Shown: piece after piece, positions 35,533 through 46,800 of the stretch
Numbering within the stretch: position 1 is the first letter of the stretch
Layout: each line of letters opens with the position of its first letter
Source of the DNA: Carboxylicivirga sp.
Lineage (GTDB): Bacteria; Bacteroidota; Bacteroidia; Bacteroidales; Marinilabiliaceae
Direction: 5' to 3'
DNA length: 64,000 bases
NCBI GenBank assembly: GCA_025210475.1
Contig: JAOARW010000009.1
Location: 1-64,000 of the forward strand
Position numbers and translations under genes: made by a program
Notes under the pieces: generated by a model
The model's database searches: none
What the model was told of the DNA's origin: nothing
What the model saw: the letters and a program-made list of their open reading frames with translations, nothing else

Positions 35533-36765
35533 ATGGCTCTTAATTATCTGTGGATCGCTTTTTTTATCATTGCCTTTGTTGTTGGGCTGGCACGCCTGAT
35601 ATTCTTTGGCGATGTTGAGGTTTTTCCGCAGATGATGAAAGCGACCTTTGACGGAGCTAAATCCGGTTTTACAATTTCTTTAGGATTAACAGGTGCATTA
35701 ACCCTGTGGATGGGGCTGATGCGCATTGGCGAAAAAGGGGGCATGATTAATGTGATGTCACGATTAATTGGTCCTTTTTTCAGTCGTTTGTTTCCCGAGC
35801 TGCCCAAGAATCATCCGGCCTATGGAAGCATGATGATGAATATTGCTGCCAACATGCTTGGGCTCGATAATGCAGCAACGCCTGTGGGACTGAAAGCCAT
35901 GCAGGAGTTACAATCAACCAATAAAAGTAAGGATACGGCTTCCAATGCCCAGATCATGTTTTTGGTGCTCAACACCAGCGGACTCACCATTATTCCTATC
36001 AGTGTAATGGCTATCAGAGCTTCTAAACTGGCCGCTAATCCGTCCGATATCTTTCTTCCCATATTATTGGCTACCTTTTTTAGTACCATTGTTGGTATTA
36101 TAACTGTTGCTATTGTGCAACGCATCAACTTGTTCGACAAGGTGATTCTGGCCTATCTGATTGGTTTCTCTACTTTTATAGGTGGTTTTATTTATTATCT
36201 AAATACACTTAGTAAAGATGAGGTAAATACGGTTTCGCTTCTGGCCGCTAACCTGTTGCTTTTTCTGGTGATCATTACCTTTATTTTAATGGCCATTCGT
36301 AAAAAGGTTAATGTTTACGATACCTTTATCGACGGGGCTAAAGAAGGATTTAATATTGCCATTAAAATCATTCCTTTTCTGGTGGCCATATTGGTGGCAG
36401 TAGGTGTATTCAGGGCCTCAGGCACCATGGACTTTTTGCTGGAAGGCATTCGGGCAGTTTGTGTTTTTATGGGAGTAGACACCCGTTTTGTTGACGCTTT
36501 GCCAACAGCTTTTATGAAACCCTTAAGCGGTGGAGCTGCCCGTGGTATGATGGTTGATGCCATAAATGCTTTTGGCGTTGATTCATTTGCAGCCAAAGCA
36601 GCGAGTACGATCCAGGGGTCTACAGATACCACTTTTTATGTACTGGCACTCTATTTTGGTTCGGTGGGCATTAAAAAAACACGACATGCCCTATCCTGTG
36701 GCTTAATTGCCGATTTTGCAGGGATTGTTGCCTCCATCTTTCTGGCTTATCTGTTTTTTGGCTAA
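35533..36765 (+). CDS. SpmA-SpmB fusion (nucleoside recognition/Gate domain) membrane protein
   Basis: 410 residues with about 8-10 membrane helices in two halves. The N-terminal half resembles SpmA (GLTGALTLWMGLMRIGEKGG, NMLGLDNAATPVGLKAMQELQ) and the C-terminal half SpmB (GAKEGFNIAIKIIPFLVAILVAVGVFRASG, ADFAGIVASIFLAYLFFG). The central KPLSGGAARGMMVDAINAFG and QGSTDTTFYVLALYFG motifs mark the Gate domain. In sporulating Firmicutes SpmA and SpmB are separate and act in spore dehydration; fused forms occur in many Gram-negative bacteria where their transport role is unknown. Confidence 0.9.
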   Translation: MALNYLWIAFFIIAFVVGLARLIFFGDVEVFPQMMKATFDGAKSGFTISLGLTGALTLWMGLMRIGEKGGMINVMSRLIGPFFSRLFPELPKNHPAYGSMMMNIAANMLGLDNAATPVGLKAMQELQSTNKSKDTASNAQIMFLVLNTSGLTIIPISVMAIRASKLAANPSDIFLPILLATFFSTIVGIITVAIVQRINLFDKVILAYLIGFSTFIGGFIYYLNTLSKDEVNTVSLLAANLLLFLVIITFILMAIRKKVNVYDTFIDGAKEGFNIAIKIIPFLVAILVAVGVFRASGTMDFLLEGIRAVCVFMGVDTRFVDALPTAFMKPLSGGAARGMMVDAINAFGVDSFAAKAASTIQGSTDTTFYVLALYFGSVGIKKTRHALSCGLIADFAGIVASIFLAYLFFG

Positions 36766-36857
36766 TAAGGCCAATAAAGAGCTATTAGCTGATATTATTA
36801 AGTATGACTTAAATATTGTCGTACTTTACGGTACTAAAAATTTGGAGCACCATAATA

Positions 36858-36930
36858 ATTAAGTCCGAAGTCCGAGTTTCAACTCAGTGTTAATAATTTA
36901 GGAACTACGGACTAAGTGCTACGGACTATT
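36858..36930. repeat. REP-like intergenic inverted repeat
   Basis: AAGTCCGAAGTCCGAG (36861-36876) and, on the other side, CTACGGACTAAGTGCTACGGACT (36905-36927) form an imperfect inverted arrangement of a short AGTCCG unit repeated twice on each arm. It lies between convergent genes and may also serve as a terminator. Confidence 0.6.
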
Positions 36931-36992
36931 ATATGCTTCCCCTAAACATCTTCGAAATAGTTGAAAATGCGACAGTAAATGCAAGTAGCTAC

Positions 36993-39194
36993 TTACATTT
37001 TAACTTCCTCCTGTAAATTGGTATAGTTCTGTGTGACTTCGTAGTCGTAACCCGGATAGTCATAGATGGGTATTCGTTGTTCGGTTTCGCCAATGGAATA
37101 ACCCCAGATGCTGGCATAATCATCCATTTCTTCACCCAAATCATTGATTTGACGTAAGTATTCACTAATGGATTTGGATTCAATAATAATGACTTTATCC
37201 ATCTGTTTCATTGCGGGGCTGTGCCGTCGCGTATGATCCAGTTCAAACTCAAGTATGCGTCGACCATAACGGGTAATACCAATGGTACGGAATGTAAGAC
37301 TCTTGCCAACACCCGGTAAATTCAGCACGTTTCTGTCGGTTCCCAGGAACGGCAAGCCACTTTCCTGCATCAACTTGGCCATTTCTGATTCGATGGAATC
37401 GGCATTGTTCGGATAATCTTTGATTTGCGAATAGTACTGTTCAGGAATCTTGCCAATTACTTTTTCTTCCATTTGCTCCTGCACGGCCCGCTCATTGGTT
37501 GCGAAATTGAAGCTGTTCTCCATGTAGCCCTTAACACTGAATGTGTAGTAATTAATAACGCCGATCTCGTTTAAAACTTTTCGCAATTTGGCGGCATGTC
37601 CTCTTCGCGATGCGGCGGTGGTAAACACGTGTTGGTTGGTCACCGTCCACCCGGCAGAATTCAACAATTTAATCGCCTGACGGGCTTCGGGCGTTACCTC
37701 CATGGGTGATTCAAAATGCGTTTGCATAAAAAACTGCTTGATACCAATCGCCGACGCTTTCTTTTTAAAATCACCCAATATTTTAACCAAGTCTGGTGTT
37801 ACCCGTTGTGGCATATACACTGGTAATCGGCTGCCCAGCCTGATGCGCAGGAACTGAGCGTATTTTTCACCGTCGGGTCTTTGTTTATTGGCCTCCACTT
37901 TGTTGGCTGCCATTTGATAAACCTTATCCAGAATCTTTTTTAAAGACGTATCGGAGCTCATAAGAGCATCACCACCGGTGATTAATATATCGCGCAATTG
38001 CGAATCATTTTCGAAATATTCCAGCAGTCCATCCAGTTTTTCTTCCCAGGTTTGTTTGGGTTTAAGCTTATCGAGGTTAAAATTAAGATTACCGCGCTGG
38101 AAATCGTACATGCGTTGGCACGATGCACACAAGCCACCACAGGCGCGTCCCATGGTATCGGGTATCAGAATTGCCACTTCGGGATAACGGCGGTGAATAT
38201 TGTGTTCGCTTGGTAAATACCAGCCGGCAGCATTGGGTTCACCCGGTTTCACTTTGTCCTCCTTTTCCCAGGCAACGATATTGCCATATTCGTCGATCAG
38301 CTTCTGACTGTAAATAACGTAGTGGCGAATGGCCAAATCAGCCCCGACAGCAAAATAAGGAACCCGCACATGCAGAAGAGACAGGTAATAGGGGTTGACA
38401 AAAAAAGGAATGCCTTTAGCTTCGGCCTCATATAATACCTTCATGGTATCCGGATCGAGCGAGTTATCGAGCATTTCATTCAACAGATCGGGCGAACGAA
38501 CAGCAAAACGCAGATGAAACAGATGATTGTCCCACCAATCCAATGCCTTCAGGTATTTTTGCTCTTTGGATAAGCCTTCGGAGAACATGAATTTACTGTT
38601 ACTGATTTCGCCCGAGTCAATCAGTCGGATGATGATTTTGAGTATGCGCTCTTTGTTCTCTTCCCTTAGTTTAACAATCCTCGGATCGAGCCCCGAACAC
38701 CAGCGATCCATCCAGGCTTCAACCTGTTCTCGCGAGGGGATGGTTCGTTTATATTCGCCCCTGAATTGCTTAAACAGCATCAGCATATCCTTAAAAAAGA
38801 AAGGCTTGGCACCACCAGTTCCGTTTGTTACGGCCAACCAGATCAGATGAATAGGATTACTGATGGCCATCTCGCCTCTTAAGTTCAGGTCTTCGAACTC
38901 ACGACCTGCATTATCGATGTAATCAAGAATACGAATGGCGGCAAAATCTTTCCAGCTTAGTTTCTCAAAAGCTTCGCGTCCATGAGCCTCGCGTTTATAA
39001 AACAGATAGGCATCTTTATTTTTCTTGATTTCCTCCAGTACCCAATTGCGAACTCCCACCAGCACTTCTGTTTCATTGCGGGCATTGCGCATGATTTCTT
39101 CCAGAATGGGGTTTTCTTTCATCAGTTGCCTGAGCAACATATGCGATTTAACCGATATAGCAATGTGGTCAAGTTGATGGTTGTTCGTTGTCAT
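36993..39194 (-). CDS. KamA-family radical SAM protein (lysine 2,3-aminomutase-like) with long N-terminal extension
   Basis: 733 residues against about 416 for clostridial KamA. The cluster motif CGGLCASC lies near residue 355-362, so an N-terminal domain of about 230 residues is extra. Downstream motifs fit the aminomutase family: DILITGGDALMSSDTSL, LRIRLGSRLPVYMPQRVTPDLVKIL, QTHFESPMEVTPEA, and LPGVGKSLTFRTIG as the likely PLP region. It would use SAM and PLP to move an amino group; the substrate is not certain. A near-consensus -7 box (minus-strand TATCTTTA, 39223-39230) precedes it. The neighbours are unrelated. Confidence 0.85.
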   Translation of the reverse strand: MTTNNHQLDHIAISVKSHMLLRQLMKENPILEEIMRNARNETEVLVGVRNWVLEEIKKNKDAYLFYKREAHGREAFEKLSWKDFAAIRILDYIDNAGREFEDLNLRGEMAISNPIHLIWLAVTNGTGGAKPFFFKDMLMLFKQFRGEYKRTIPSREQVEAWMDRWCSGLDPRIVKLREENKERILKIIIRLIDSGEISNSKFMFSEGLSKEQKYLKALDWWDNHLFHLRFAVRSPDLLNEMLDNSLDPDTMKVLYEAEAKGIPFFVNPYYLSLLHVRVPYFAVGADLAIRHYVIYSQKLIDEYGNIVAWEKEDKVKPGEPNAAGWYLPSEHNIHRRYPEVAILIPDTMGRACGGLCASCQRMYDFQRGNLNFNLDKLKPKQTWEEKLDGLLEYFENDSQLRDILITGGDALMSSDTSLKKILDKVYQMAANKVEANKQRPDGEKYAQFLRIRLGSRLPVYMPQRVTPDLVKILGDFKKKASAIGIKQFFMQTHFESPMEVTPEARQAIKLLNSAGWTVTNQHVFTTAASRRGHAAKLRKVLNEIGVINYYTFSVKGYMENSFNFATNERAVQEQMEEKVIGKIPEQYYSQIKDYPNNADSIESEMAKLMQESGLPFLGTDRNVLNLPGVGKSLTFRTIGITRYGRRILEFELDHTRRHSPAMKQMDKVIIIESKSISEYLRQINDLGEEMDDYASIWGYSIGETEQRIPIYDYPGYDYEVTQNYTNLQEEVKM

Positions 39195-39300
39195 AACATG
39201 GGGAATTAGGGGTTACTTTACCTAAAGATACGTTAATTATTGATTTTTAGAATGGTATTAATCATGTAAAACCCTAATTCCTCCAATATGATTAGCGGTG

Positions 39301-41562
39301 TTAAGCGATTGGTTCTAATCTTAACTTGTGAATTTTAGCCTTAAAATGCTCAAATGTGCCCTCTTCTAAATTTATCCCCCAAAATAAGGAAGAAAGGTTC
39401 TCAATAAATTCAAAAGGAAACTTTTCTTTTTCGTTTATCCAGAAAAATAAAGCGGACATGTATAGGGAAAGTAAATCATCTTCATTAACACCTTTTTTAT
39501 TCAGATCCTGCAGATAATCTATGGCACTGGCATCTAGATTATACGTCTTAATTTTATGATTGATTCTAGAGAATTGCTCATCGATGTCTTGATAATCTGT
39601 TATTCCCATTTTGTGAATAATATTCAGGCGTATAATATTTGTGTGTAATTGTAAATTGGAATGCTTTTGTTTTAGATCGGCCAATTTATCAGCATTGGTT
39701 CGTATAATATCCGATGAATGTTTAAGTAGCTTTTTATAAGTTGTTAGCTTAATACCGGTAATGGCATTAAAAACCGTGCTCAGTTGTCGATCAGAGTCAA
39801 GGCCATAATCGTTACTGTCAGGTTGTGGCATCTCCGGATTTTGAATCGATGAAATCAGATCATTGATATAATCAATTACCCTAAGCTTGTATTTGTAATC
39901 GTTAAAAGACTCATAGTTAATAAGCTTAAATTTATCCCTGATTTGCCGCACATTATAAAGTCCTTTTGACAACTCACTTATAGCAGAGGCCTGGCTTAGT
40001 TTAACATCTCTGTATAAGTGGTTCTTTAATAAAATATCTTGGTTGATTTGCTGATCAAATGATTGTAATTGGGGGCTTAAGCTCGGACGTTTGTTAATTA
40101 CAACAGTCATTTGTAGACCATCAAGGTCCAATATTTCGGTTGGAGTTTTTATTTCGCTTTGTTGCAATTGAACTTGTTTTTTACGTCTTCTTAAGAATAA
40201 AAGAAGCAGCAGTGAGCCAATTAATATACTAAATGTGATAAGCCACAATAGATAACTGCTGTCACGTTTTTGCGGACTACCTTTAACACGGGCTGTAGAA
40301 GCAGTTGTATTTGAGTCAGTCACATTCGTTCCGAAGGGGATGTTTTCCAATACGGCCAAATGTTGATTAACACTGTCTATGTAGGTTTTAGCATCAGGAA
40401 AGTGCTTTTTGAAGTTCATATTTTCCTCGCTATAGAGGCTCTCTAATTTTTGATATGTAAGAGAGTAGTCATAGAATGGAACCGTTATGGCTTGCGCAAT
40501 TGAACGTTTGGCATAATCGATGGCTATTTGATTATTTCCCATCAGCTGATGATAGGAACTGTATTCCAGATATAATTCGGCAAGATCTTTACCATGGCCA
40601 TCTTTAAGCATTATATTCTCTGCTCGTAACAAATAATCTTTAGCCTCTTTTTTGTAGCCTTGCTGCCTCTTGTTTTTAGCCAAGGCCAAAAGCAATTGCG
40701 ATTTGAACTGGCTGCTACCATATTGATTACACAATTCGATACCCTTTTCTAATTCTTCTCCCGCTTTATCGTAATCACCTTTTTGTGAGGCTATTTCTCC
40801 ATATTTAATCTGAAGGACGATAAGCATTTCATAACCATTTTCTTTTTCTTCTATTTCCTGGCTTTTGTGGTAATATTCGAGGGCTGTGTTATAATCCTTC
40901 TTTTTCATTGCGATATTGCCAAGCACATTAAGCGGAGAACTCATAAATCCCGGATAATTGTGCTTTTGAAATATTTGAATCGCATTATTAGCACTTTTTA
41001 CTGCCTCAATATATTCGCCGGATTGATATTGCAGCAGTGCTCTGGCGGAATGAGTATTGCCAGCCATGTGTTCGTATTTTAATGCCATAAATGCCTGACC
41101 AGCTTCCTTATAGGCTTGTTTTGCTTCTTCAAAACGATTCAGTTTCTGTAAACACGTACCTTTATCATTTAAGGCCGAAGCCGCAGCAATTGAATCGTTT
41201 GCACTCAGGCAGGTTTCGATGGCTCTATTATATGTTTTAACCGCTTGGTCGAGTTGTCCCTGGTAGTTATATAAACTGGCTTTAGCCAGAAACATTCTTC
41301 CTGTTAGGAAAGTATTTTTGTTTTCTTGAGCATAGGCAATTCCTTCATCGGCAAAAACAAATGCCGTATCCAGATTGAGATTACCATAAGTTAAGGCTAA
41401 TGAAAAATACAAACTGGCTTTTTCTTTATCATTAAGCTCGTTAATGTTTTCGTAGCGTTGTTTTAAGGAATCGGCTCTCTTCCTGGAATTTACAAGCTGT
41501 GCATGTGTTGTGAAATGGTTGAGAGTGAGGAAAAAAAAGAGGATTAAAGGAAATCGTTTCAT
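39301..41562 (-). CDS. TPR-transmembrane protein with AraC-like C-terminal helix-turn-helix
   Basis: 753 residues: signal peptide, about ten TPR-like helices (residues 30-400, e.g. AVKTYNRAIETCLSANDSIAAASALNDKGTCL), one membrane helix (about 430-452, LLWLITFSILIGSLLLLLFL), a basic stretch (RRRKKQ), and a C-terminal cytosolic region. Residues about 520-605 (ISELSKGLYNVRQIRDKFKL, YKLRVIDYINDLI, LDSDRQLSTVFNAITGIKLTTYKKLL) resemble an AraC-type double HTH. This would make it a membrane-bound transcription regulator with an external TPR sensor. Another 150 unassigned residues follow. It is nine bases from a similar gene. Confidence 0.75.
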   Translation of the reverse strand: MKRFPLILFFFLTLNHFTTHAQLVNSRKRADSLKQRYENINELNDKEKASLYFSLALTYGNLNLDTAFVFADEGIAYAQENKNTFLTGRMFLAKASLYNYQGQLDQAVKTYNRAIETCLSANDSIAAASALNDKGTCLQKLNRFEEAKQAYKEAGQAFMALKYEHMAGNTHSARALLQYQSGEYIEAVKSANNAIQIFQKHNYPGFMSSPLNVLGNIAMKKKDYNTALEYYHKSQEIEEKENGYEMLIVLQIKYGEIASQKGDYDKAGEELEKGIELCNQYGSSQFKSQLLLALAKNKRQQGYKKEAKDYLLRAENIMLKDGHGKDLAELYLEYSSYHQLMGNNQIAIDYAKRSIAQAITVPFYDYSLTYQKLESLYSEENMNFKKHFPDAKTYIDSVNQHLAVLENIPFGTNVTDSNTTASTARVKGSPQKRDSSYLLWLITFSILIGSLLLLLFLRRRKKQVQLQQSEIKTPTEILDLDGLQMTVVINKRPSLSPQLQSFDQQINQDILLKNHLYRDVKLSQASAISELSKGLYNVRQIRDKFKLINYESFNDYKYKLRVIDYINDLISSIQNPEMPQPDSNDYGLDSDRQLSTVFNAITGIKLTTYKKLLKHSSDIIRTNADKLADLKQKHSNLQLHTNIIRLNIIHKMGITDYQDIDEQFSRINHKIKTYNLDASAIDYLQDLNKKGVNEDDLLSLYMSALFFWINEKEKFPFEFIENLSSLFWGINLEEGTFEHFKAKIHKLRLEPIA

Positions 41563-41571
41563 AGCATTAAT

Positions 41572-43278
41572 TTATTCATTGATGGGTTGTATTAATTCTT
41601 CTTTTAGTTGTGCGGGAGATTTACCACTAATTGTTTTGCATAAATAATAAAGCTCATTTTTATTAGGAGCGATGTGATCTTTCTCAGATACTTTATAATT
41701 ACTATTAGCGAGATTCATACACAGATTAAAGAACCGGGCGTATTTATCGCTAGTTTTTTCAGGTATATTTAATTTCTCCAGCTCAATGTTAGCGTAATAC
41801 GTTTTCGTATGATCTGTATTGAAGTTCAGCTGCCTATGCGAACTGATACGTGCTCTTAGCAATTCGAGTGCGTTATCTGAAATCTGATTTTTGCTATTGA
41901 CCAGTTTTCTAATCGGACCAAAGTCATAATTTCTCATGTCACCGGGAAGTGCGAACAAGAAACGTATTAAGTCTATTTCTTCCTGATGTTGCTTTTTACT
42001 TAGGTGCAGTTGATTTATTTCAAGTTCCAGATCTTTTATTTTTATGACAAGATCTTGATTAATCTTCTTTAAGTTAAGAGCAGTTTTGGAGTTTGATTGA
42101 GCAAGTACCTTATTACGATATCTTATTATGAGAAGGATTAATAACAAAACCAGGATGATTAAACAGGCAATAATTTCGATCAAATAATTCTTTGTTCTTA
42201 ATGAAATATTCTCATTAAAAGCCTTGTAATTGAGTTTATCCAGATTGATATTAGAACTTTCTTTTATTGATCTGTTCGTGCTGTTTGAGTCAATCTGTTT
42301 ATACTTTTCGAAAGCCTCAAGAATCATTGGTTGATTTGCTGTTGATGAATACAGCTGTATACCAAAAGAGTATAAATCTTTGAGATGAGGCAGGTAATTA
42401 ATGTTTGTACTATACCTGCAAGCTAAATCGTAGTATAGTTCTGCTTTTTTTAATTTCTTTTGCTTTACACAAAGTTTTGCAAAAAGGAGGGTGCCCATCG
42501 CAGGAGCCCTGGGGGAGATGCATTCAGAATAATAATTTTCAACCTGATAGAGGATAAATTCGACTTTCTCAAGATTACCCCTGTTAAACTCAATGCTGGC
42601 AATGGCTAAAGCATTATCGATGTATTTGTCCCAGCGTTTGGCATTGTATGCAAATCTCTTTCCTTGATTGTAGTAATCTATTGCACTCTTAAAATCTTCG
42701 AGGCGCTCCATATGCATGCCCATCATATTACATGCGTAAGCTTTCTTACTTAAATTGTCCGTTTTCAGTATTAAGTCATAACCGGTTTTCATATAGATCT
42801 TTTCCTGATCCGGTTCATTAATAATACCGTAGTAATAGCCCAGATTAAGATAAGGAGTTCCTTTATCTCTGATATTCGGATCTTCATCAATTGCCTTAAG
42901 CAAACACATAATAGCATCCTGATAGTCTTCCCTGTCGGAAAGAATGATGGCCAGGGTTAAATAATGCTTACGAAAATCACTGTTGTTAATTTTAACTAAT
43001 GAATCAAGTTCGTGAATGCTTTTAATGGCTAATTCGGGCTTTAGTTGACGGTAATTAATAAATGCTTTTGTACTTAGGAAGTTAAAGGTATCGAGTCTGT
43101 TGTTAAGTTGTTTGGCAATTGCCGATAGTTCCACTAAGGCCTTGTCTGGATTTGAATAAGCTAATTTTTCTATACCATCAAAAGATATTGAATGATTACC
43201 GGCATTTAATGGCAATGTGAATATCACTACAAAAAAGTAGATGACAAGCTTGAATATATAAGCTGAAAATCTTCTCAT
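41572..43278 (-). CDS. TPR-transmembrane protein, partner of the next gene
   Basis: 568 residues with the same outline as the neighbour: signal peptide (about 1-30), TPR-like helices (about 35-330), one membrane helix (about 368-388, YLIEIIACLIILVLLLILLIIR), coiled coil (about 395-435) and a cytosolic C-terminal domain without a clear known motif; KNELYYLCKTISGKSPAQLKEELI could be the remains of an HTH. It is shorter than and diverged from 39301. It is first in the two-gene operon and probably heterodimerises with the second product; this is inference. Confidence 0.72.
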   Translation of the reverse strand: MRRFSAYIFKLVIYFFVVIFTLPLNAGNHSISFDGIEKLAYSNPDKALVELSAIAKQLNNRLDTFNFLSTKAFINYRQLKPELAIKSIHELDSLVKINNSDFRKHYLTLAIILSDREDYQDAIMCLLKAIDEDPNIRDKGTPYLNLGYYYGIINEPDQEKIYMKTGYDLILKTDNLSKKAYACNMMGMHMERLEDFKSAIDYYNQGKRFAYNAKRWDKYIDNALAIASIEFNRGNLEKVEFILYQVENYYSECISPRAPAMGTLLFAKLCVKQKKLKKAELYYDLACRYSTNINYLPHLKDLYSFGIQLYSSTANQPMILEAFEKYKQIDSNSTNRSIKESSNINLDKLNYKAFNENISLRTKNYLIEIIACLIILVLLLILLIIRYRNKVLAQSNSKTALNLKKINQDLVIKIKDLELEINQLHLSKKQHQEEIDLIRFLFALPGDMRNYDFGPIRKLVNSKNQISDNALELLRARISSHRQLNFNTDHTKTYYANIELEKLNIPEKTSDKYARFFNLCMNLANSNYKVSEKDHIAPNKNELYYLCKTISGKSPAQLKEELIQPINE

Positions 43279-43841
43279 ATAGATTACATAAAGAAGGGCA
43301 TTGGATAATTTTATGTTTGTTTTAAAACTAACTAAAAAAACGTTTAAGTCTCAAAGTAATTTTATTAAACAGCTAAATTAAGGTATGAACGAATCTTATA
43401 TGTTGATGATGGCTTTTCTATAATCAGGAATATACTTTTTCACCAATACAAAGCCTAAATTAGGCTATCAAACTTCTGTGCTGATTTTCATTTTTCATGT
43501 GCTTATTTACAATATTGCCCAAAAACAAGTGTGCTAACTAGCATTATACAGCTATATAAGTACCATTTGTATTAACAATAATATTGAAGAAGCCAGCATA
43601 TTATGTAACAGGATTAAAGTATAAAACTTTAGCGCCTTGGAGTTATACATTTTACATTGAAAATCAGATAATAGAATAGATGTGCTTTTTTACATGGCGT
43701 TTAAAAATATAATTCGCTTGTCTATACATTTATAGAAAAGACAGCTTTAAGATATTTTCAAATCTCAACAAAGGGATGATAAATCGAACAGCATCTACCA
43801 CTCGATATCATTCATCCTATTTTTAATTTAAACTATACACA
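43279..43841. other. AT-rich intergenic region
   Basis: 563 bases between divergent genes. No ORF of note, no tRNA. A short palindrome GCCTAAATTAGGC (43450-43462 approx.) is the only structure seen. It must hold the promoters for both the TPR operon and the giant surface protein gene. Confidence 0.6.
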
Positions 43842-46800
43842 ATGAATATGAAAATGATCTTTTTGTGCTGTTTTGCCATGTTGGTATACAGTATAAATGC
43901 ACAAACCTACCACCCTGATGAGGTGGAACAGTTACGGCAATTTTTAGATGCGCCTGCATTTAACCATTCATCAAATGGATTGGCAATAAACAGTGCCTAT
44001 GTTAGTGAAGATCCGGGAACATGGGATTTTATTACCTGGTCTGAAACGACGCCAAAACGTGTTGTCAAAGTCAATATGTCTATCAGTCGTCCCATTGGCA
44101 GTTTAAACGTGGAGGGTTTTGAAAGCATGACGGATTTTGCATTTAATACGTCGAGAGAGAGCTACACTAATATTGAAGTAATCAACTTTAAGAATTGCAC
44201 AGCCCTTAGAACTGTAGAGTCTAGTGGTACGATATATAATTTGAACTTTGAAGGATGTGCGGCTATTACCGCTGTGGATTGCAGAGGCTGTTTTGTGAAG
44301 GAGCTGGATTTAAATGCATGTATAAATTTGCAAACGCTTGATTGCAGTTTTAATAATATTAGTGAGTTATATTTAAATAATTGTGAGGAGTTGATTGAGT
44401 TAGATTGTACTAACAATAAATTGCAAAGTATTGATTTAACTAATAAAAAGCTAGAGGTATTAAAAGTTGGAGGTAACCCAATAAGAGTACTGAATACTTC
44501 TAAATTACCTAATTTAAAAAGGGTTGATGCCAAACTGCATGCTGGTATTAGTGGAGCAAGTATTTATGATAGTTTTACATTTGATGGTTTCCGTAAACTG
44601 GATTTAAGCGCTGAGTGGGTTTCTGGGAAAGCATTTAATTGGTTTTATAAGGATAATACCCCCGTAAATAGCGGAATAACAGATGTAGAAGGAGTATTTA
44701 CATTCAGCAAGGATTTAGAAGGTAAGGAAATTTACTGTCAGATTGGAGATTATGAGGGTAGTACAGGCTTAAGGACTGTTGATTTGAAAATAGTTTTCAC
44801 AAAAATACCTCAACAAAGCTTGTTTTATGACTCAAATGGTGATGGAAAATTGGAATACATATATCAGGAACAGTACACAAATAACAATTATTGGGCAAAA
44901 AGTGTAAACGAAGGTCCTCAGCAAGTTTTAGATATTCCTTTTTCTAATACTATCTACGATATTATAAATGTTAATAGTGATGGAACTCCTGATTTTGCAA
45001 TCGCAAATGGCGTGCAAAGTTCGGTTTCAGCGGTCAGCTATAAGGCCTTATCAATCCCCAATAAAGAAAATGATCCCAATGTAGATGGCCGTCCTGATTT
45101 TGGTAATCCCGGCTCTGGTTCTTACTACCAAAACACAGCTAACCAAAGCTTTTTAAATACCAAAATAACCATCTATACGATGGAAGAATATTTAGCCAAT
45201 CAGGATTTATCAGCCTGGGGCGGTTCTGGCGATTATTCTTCTTCAAGCAACGCAAAAAGAAGTTATACTGTTACAAAAGGCATACCGAGTATGTCAGATC
45301 ATATGCTGGTCTGTCTAAACTGTAATAGTTCTCAAACTGTCAGCTATAGTTTATCATCTGATATTATTGAAGAAGACTTTAATAACGATGGATTAACTGA
45401 TATCATGGGAGATAATGGGGTATTGTACAATGTGGGAAATAATACCTACGTAGAATCTCCTTTCCCGGGGCAACTGGTTGCAGCAAAAGATTTGAATAAT
45501 GACGGAATCTGCGATTTTGTAATTTACAATGAGGATGATAAAAAAGTAACCTTAATGAAGTATGTTGAAGAACAAGGTTATGTTGAATCTGTTTTGTTTG
45601 AGAATCAGGCAATGGATAATCTTGTTAAAGTAGCTGATTTTGATGGAGATGGTGATTTGGATATCTTTCTACCATTTAGCGCAGTTACAAAAAGTACTAG
45701 TCGAACATATGCAGGAGATCCATGGAGGTGCAGAATAAATTATAATAATATAGGAGCTTTTTACGCCTTATCCATAAATGATGGAGATGGGAACTTTACT
45801 ATTCAAGAAAGTTTCTTTTCCAAAAAGTGGTATGGTTTTGAAAATTTTATAGATGTTGATGGAGATGGGCTGGTTGAGCTAATAGTCACAGATTATGAAA
45901 TATCGCCTGCATTACCAAAAAAGATTGATACAAAAATATTAAAGTGGGATGGAACTTCCTATATTGAGCAAGCAGATGTGATCTTTTCTCAAGTTTTAGA
46001 TGGATATTCATATTCTGAATATGAGCCGACTTCCTATTCCTTTGAATTAGGATATGATGATAATACCGAATTAAGAATTGCCGATATAGATTCTGATGGT
46101 AAATATGAGATATGGAGTGCAAATACACGTATGGGGGAGGATTCTCAAATTGATTTAGGAACTGCCAATACAGCTCCTGATAAAATGTTAATACCAACAG
46201 TTAATTACCAAAAAGGAAGCAACCTGTTGGAAGTATTTTGGGACGAAGGAAATGATGGTAATTACAGCAGCTGCGATTTAACCTACGCCTTGCGCATTGG
46301 CTCGGCATCTGGCAAAGGTGATATGGTTTATGCACATGCCAATGCCAATGGTAGCCGCCGAAATTTGGCCCCAGGAAATATGGGTTCTAAAAAACTGAAA
46401 AGGTATGATATTTCAACCTGGCCAGCCGGCACATATTATGTTTCTGTTCAGGCAATTGATCCACAATGCAAAGGCGGAGAATGGTCGGAAGAAGTTATTT
46501 TCGAAAAGGAAACTTTTTATGCCGATTTTGATATTCTTCCCAATTATAAAGATGCAATTCCTGCCGATTACAAAGCCATTGAAGCCATAACTTATTTGGA
46601 TTCAGTAATGGTGAAATTTAAAGGGGAATTAACCGATGGCCTAAGTCTTGAGTGGGACTTCGATAATGCTGTAATTATAAGCGGTAGCGATGCCGGACCA
46701 TATAAACTACGATACGATAGCGAAGGGATAAAGACCATTACCATGAAGGTAATGCAAGGATCGAATGAACTGTTTAAAGTAACAAGTGAATTAAGCGTAT

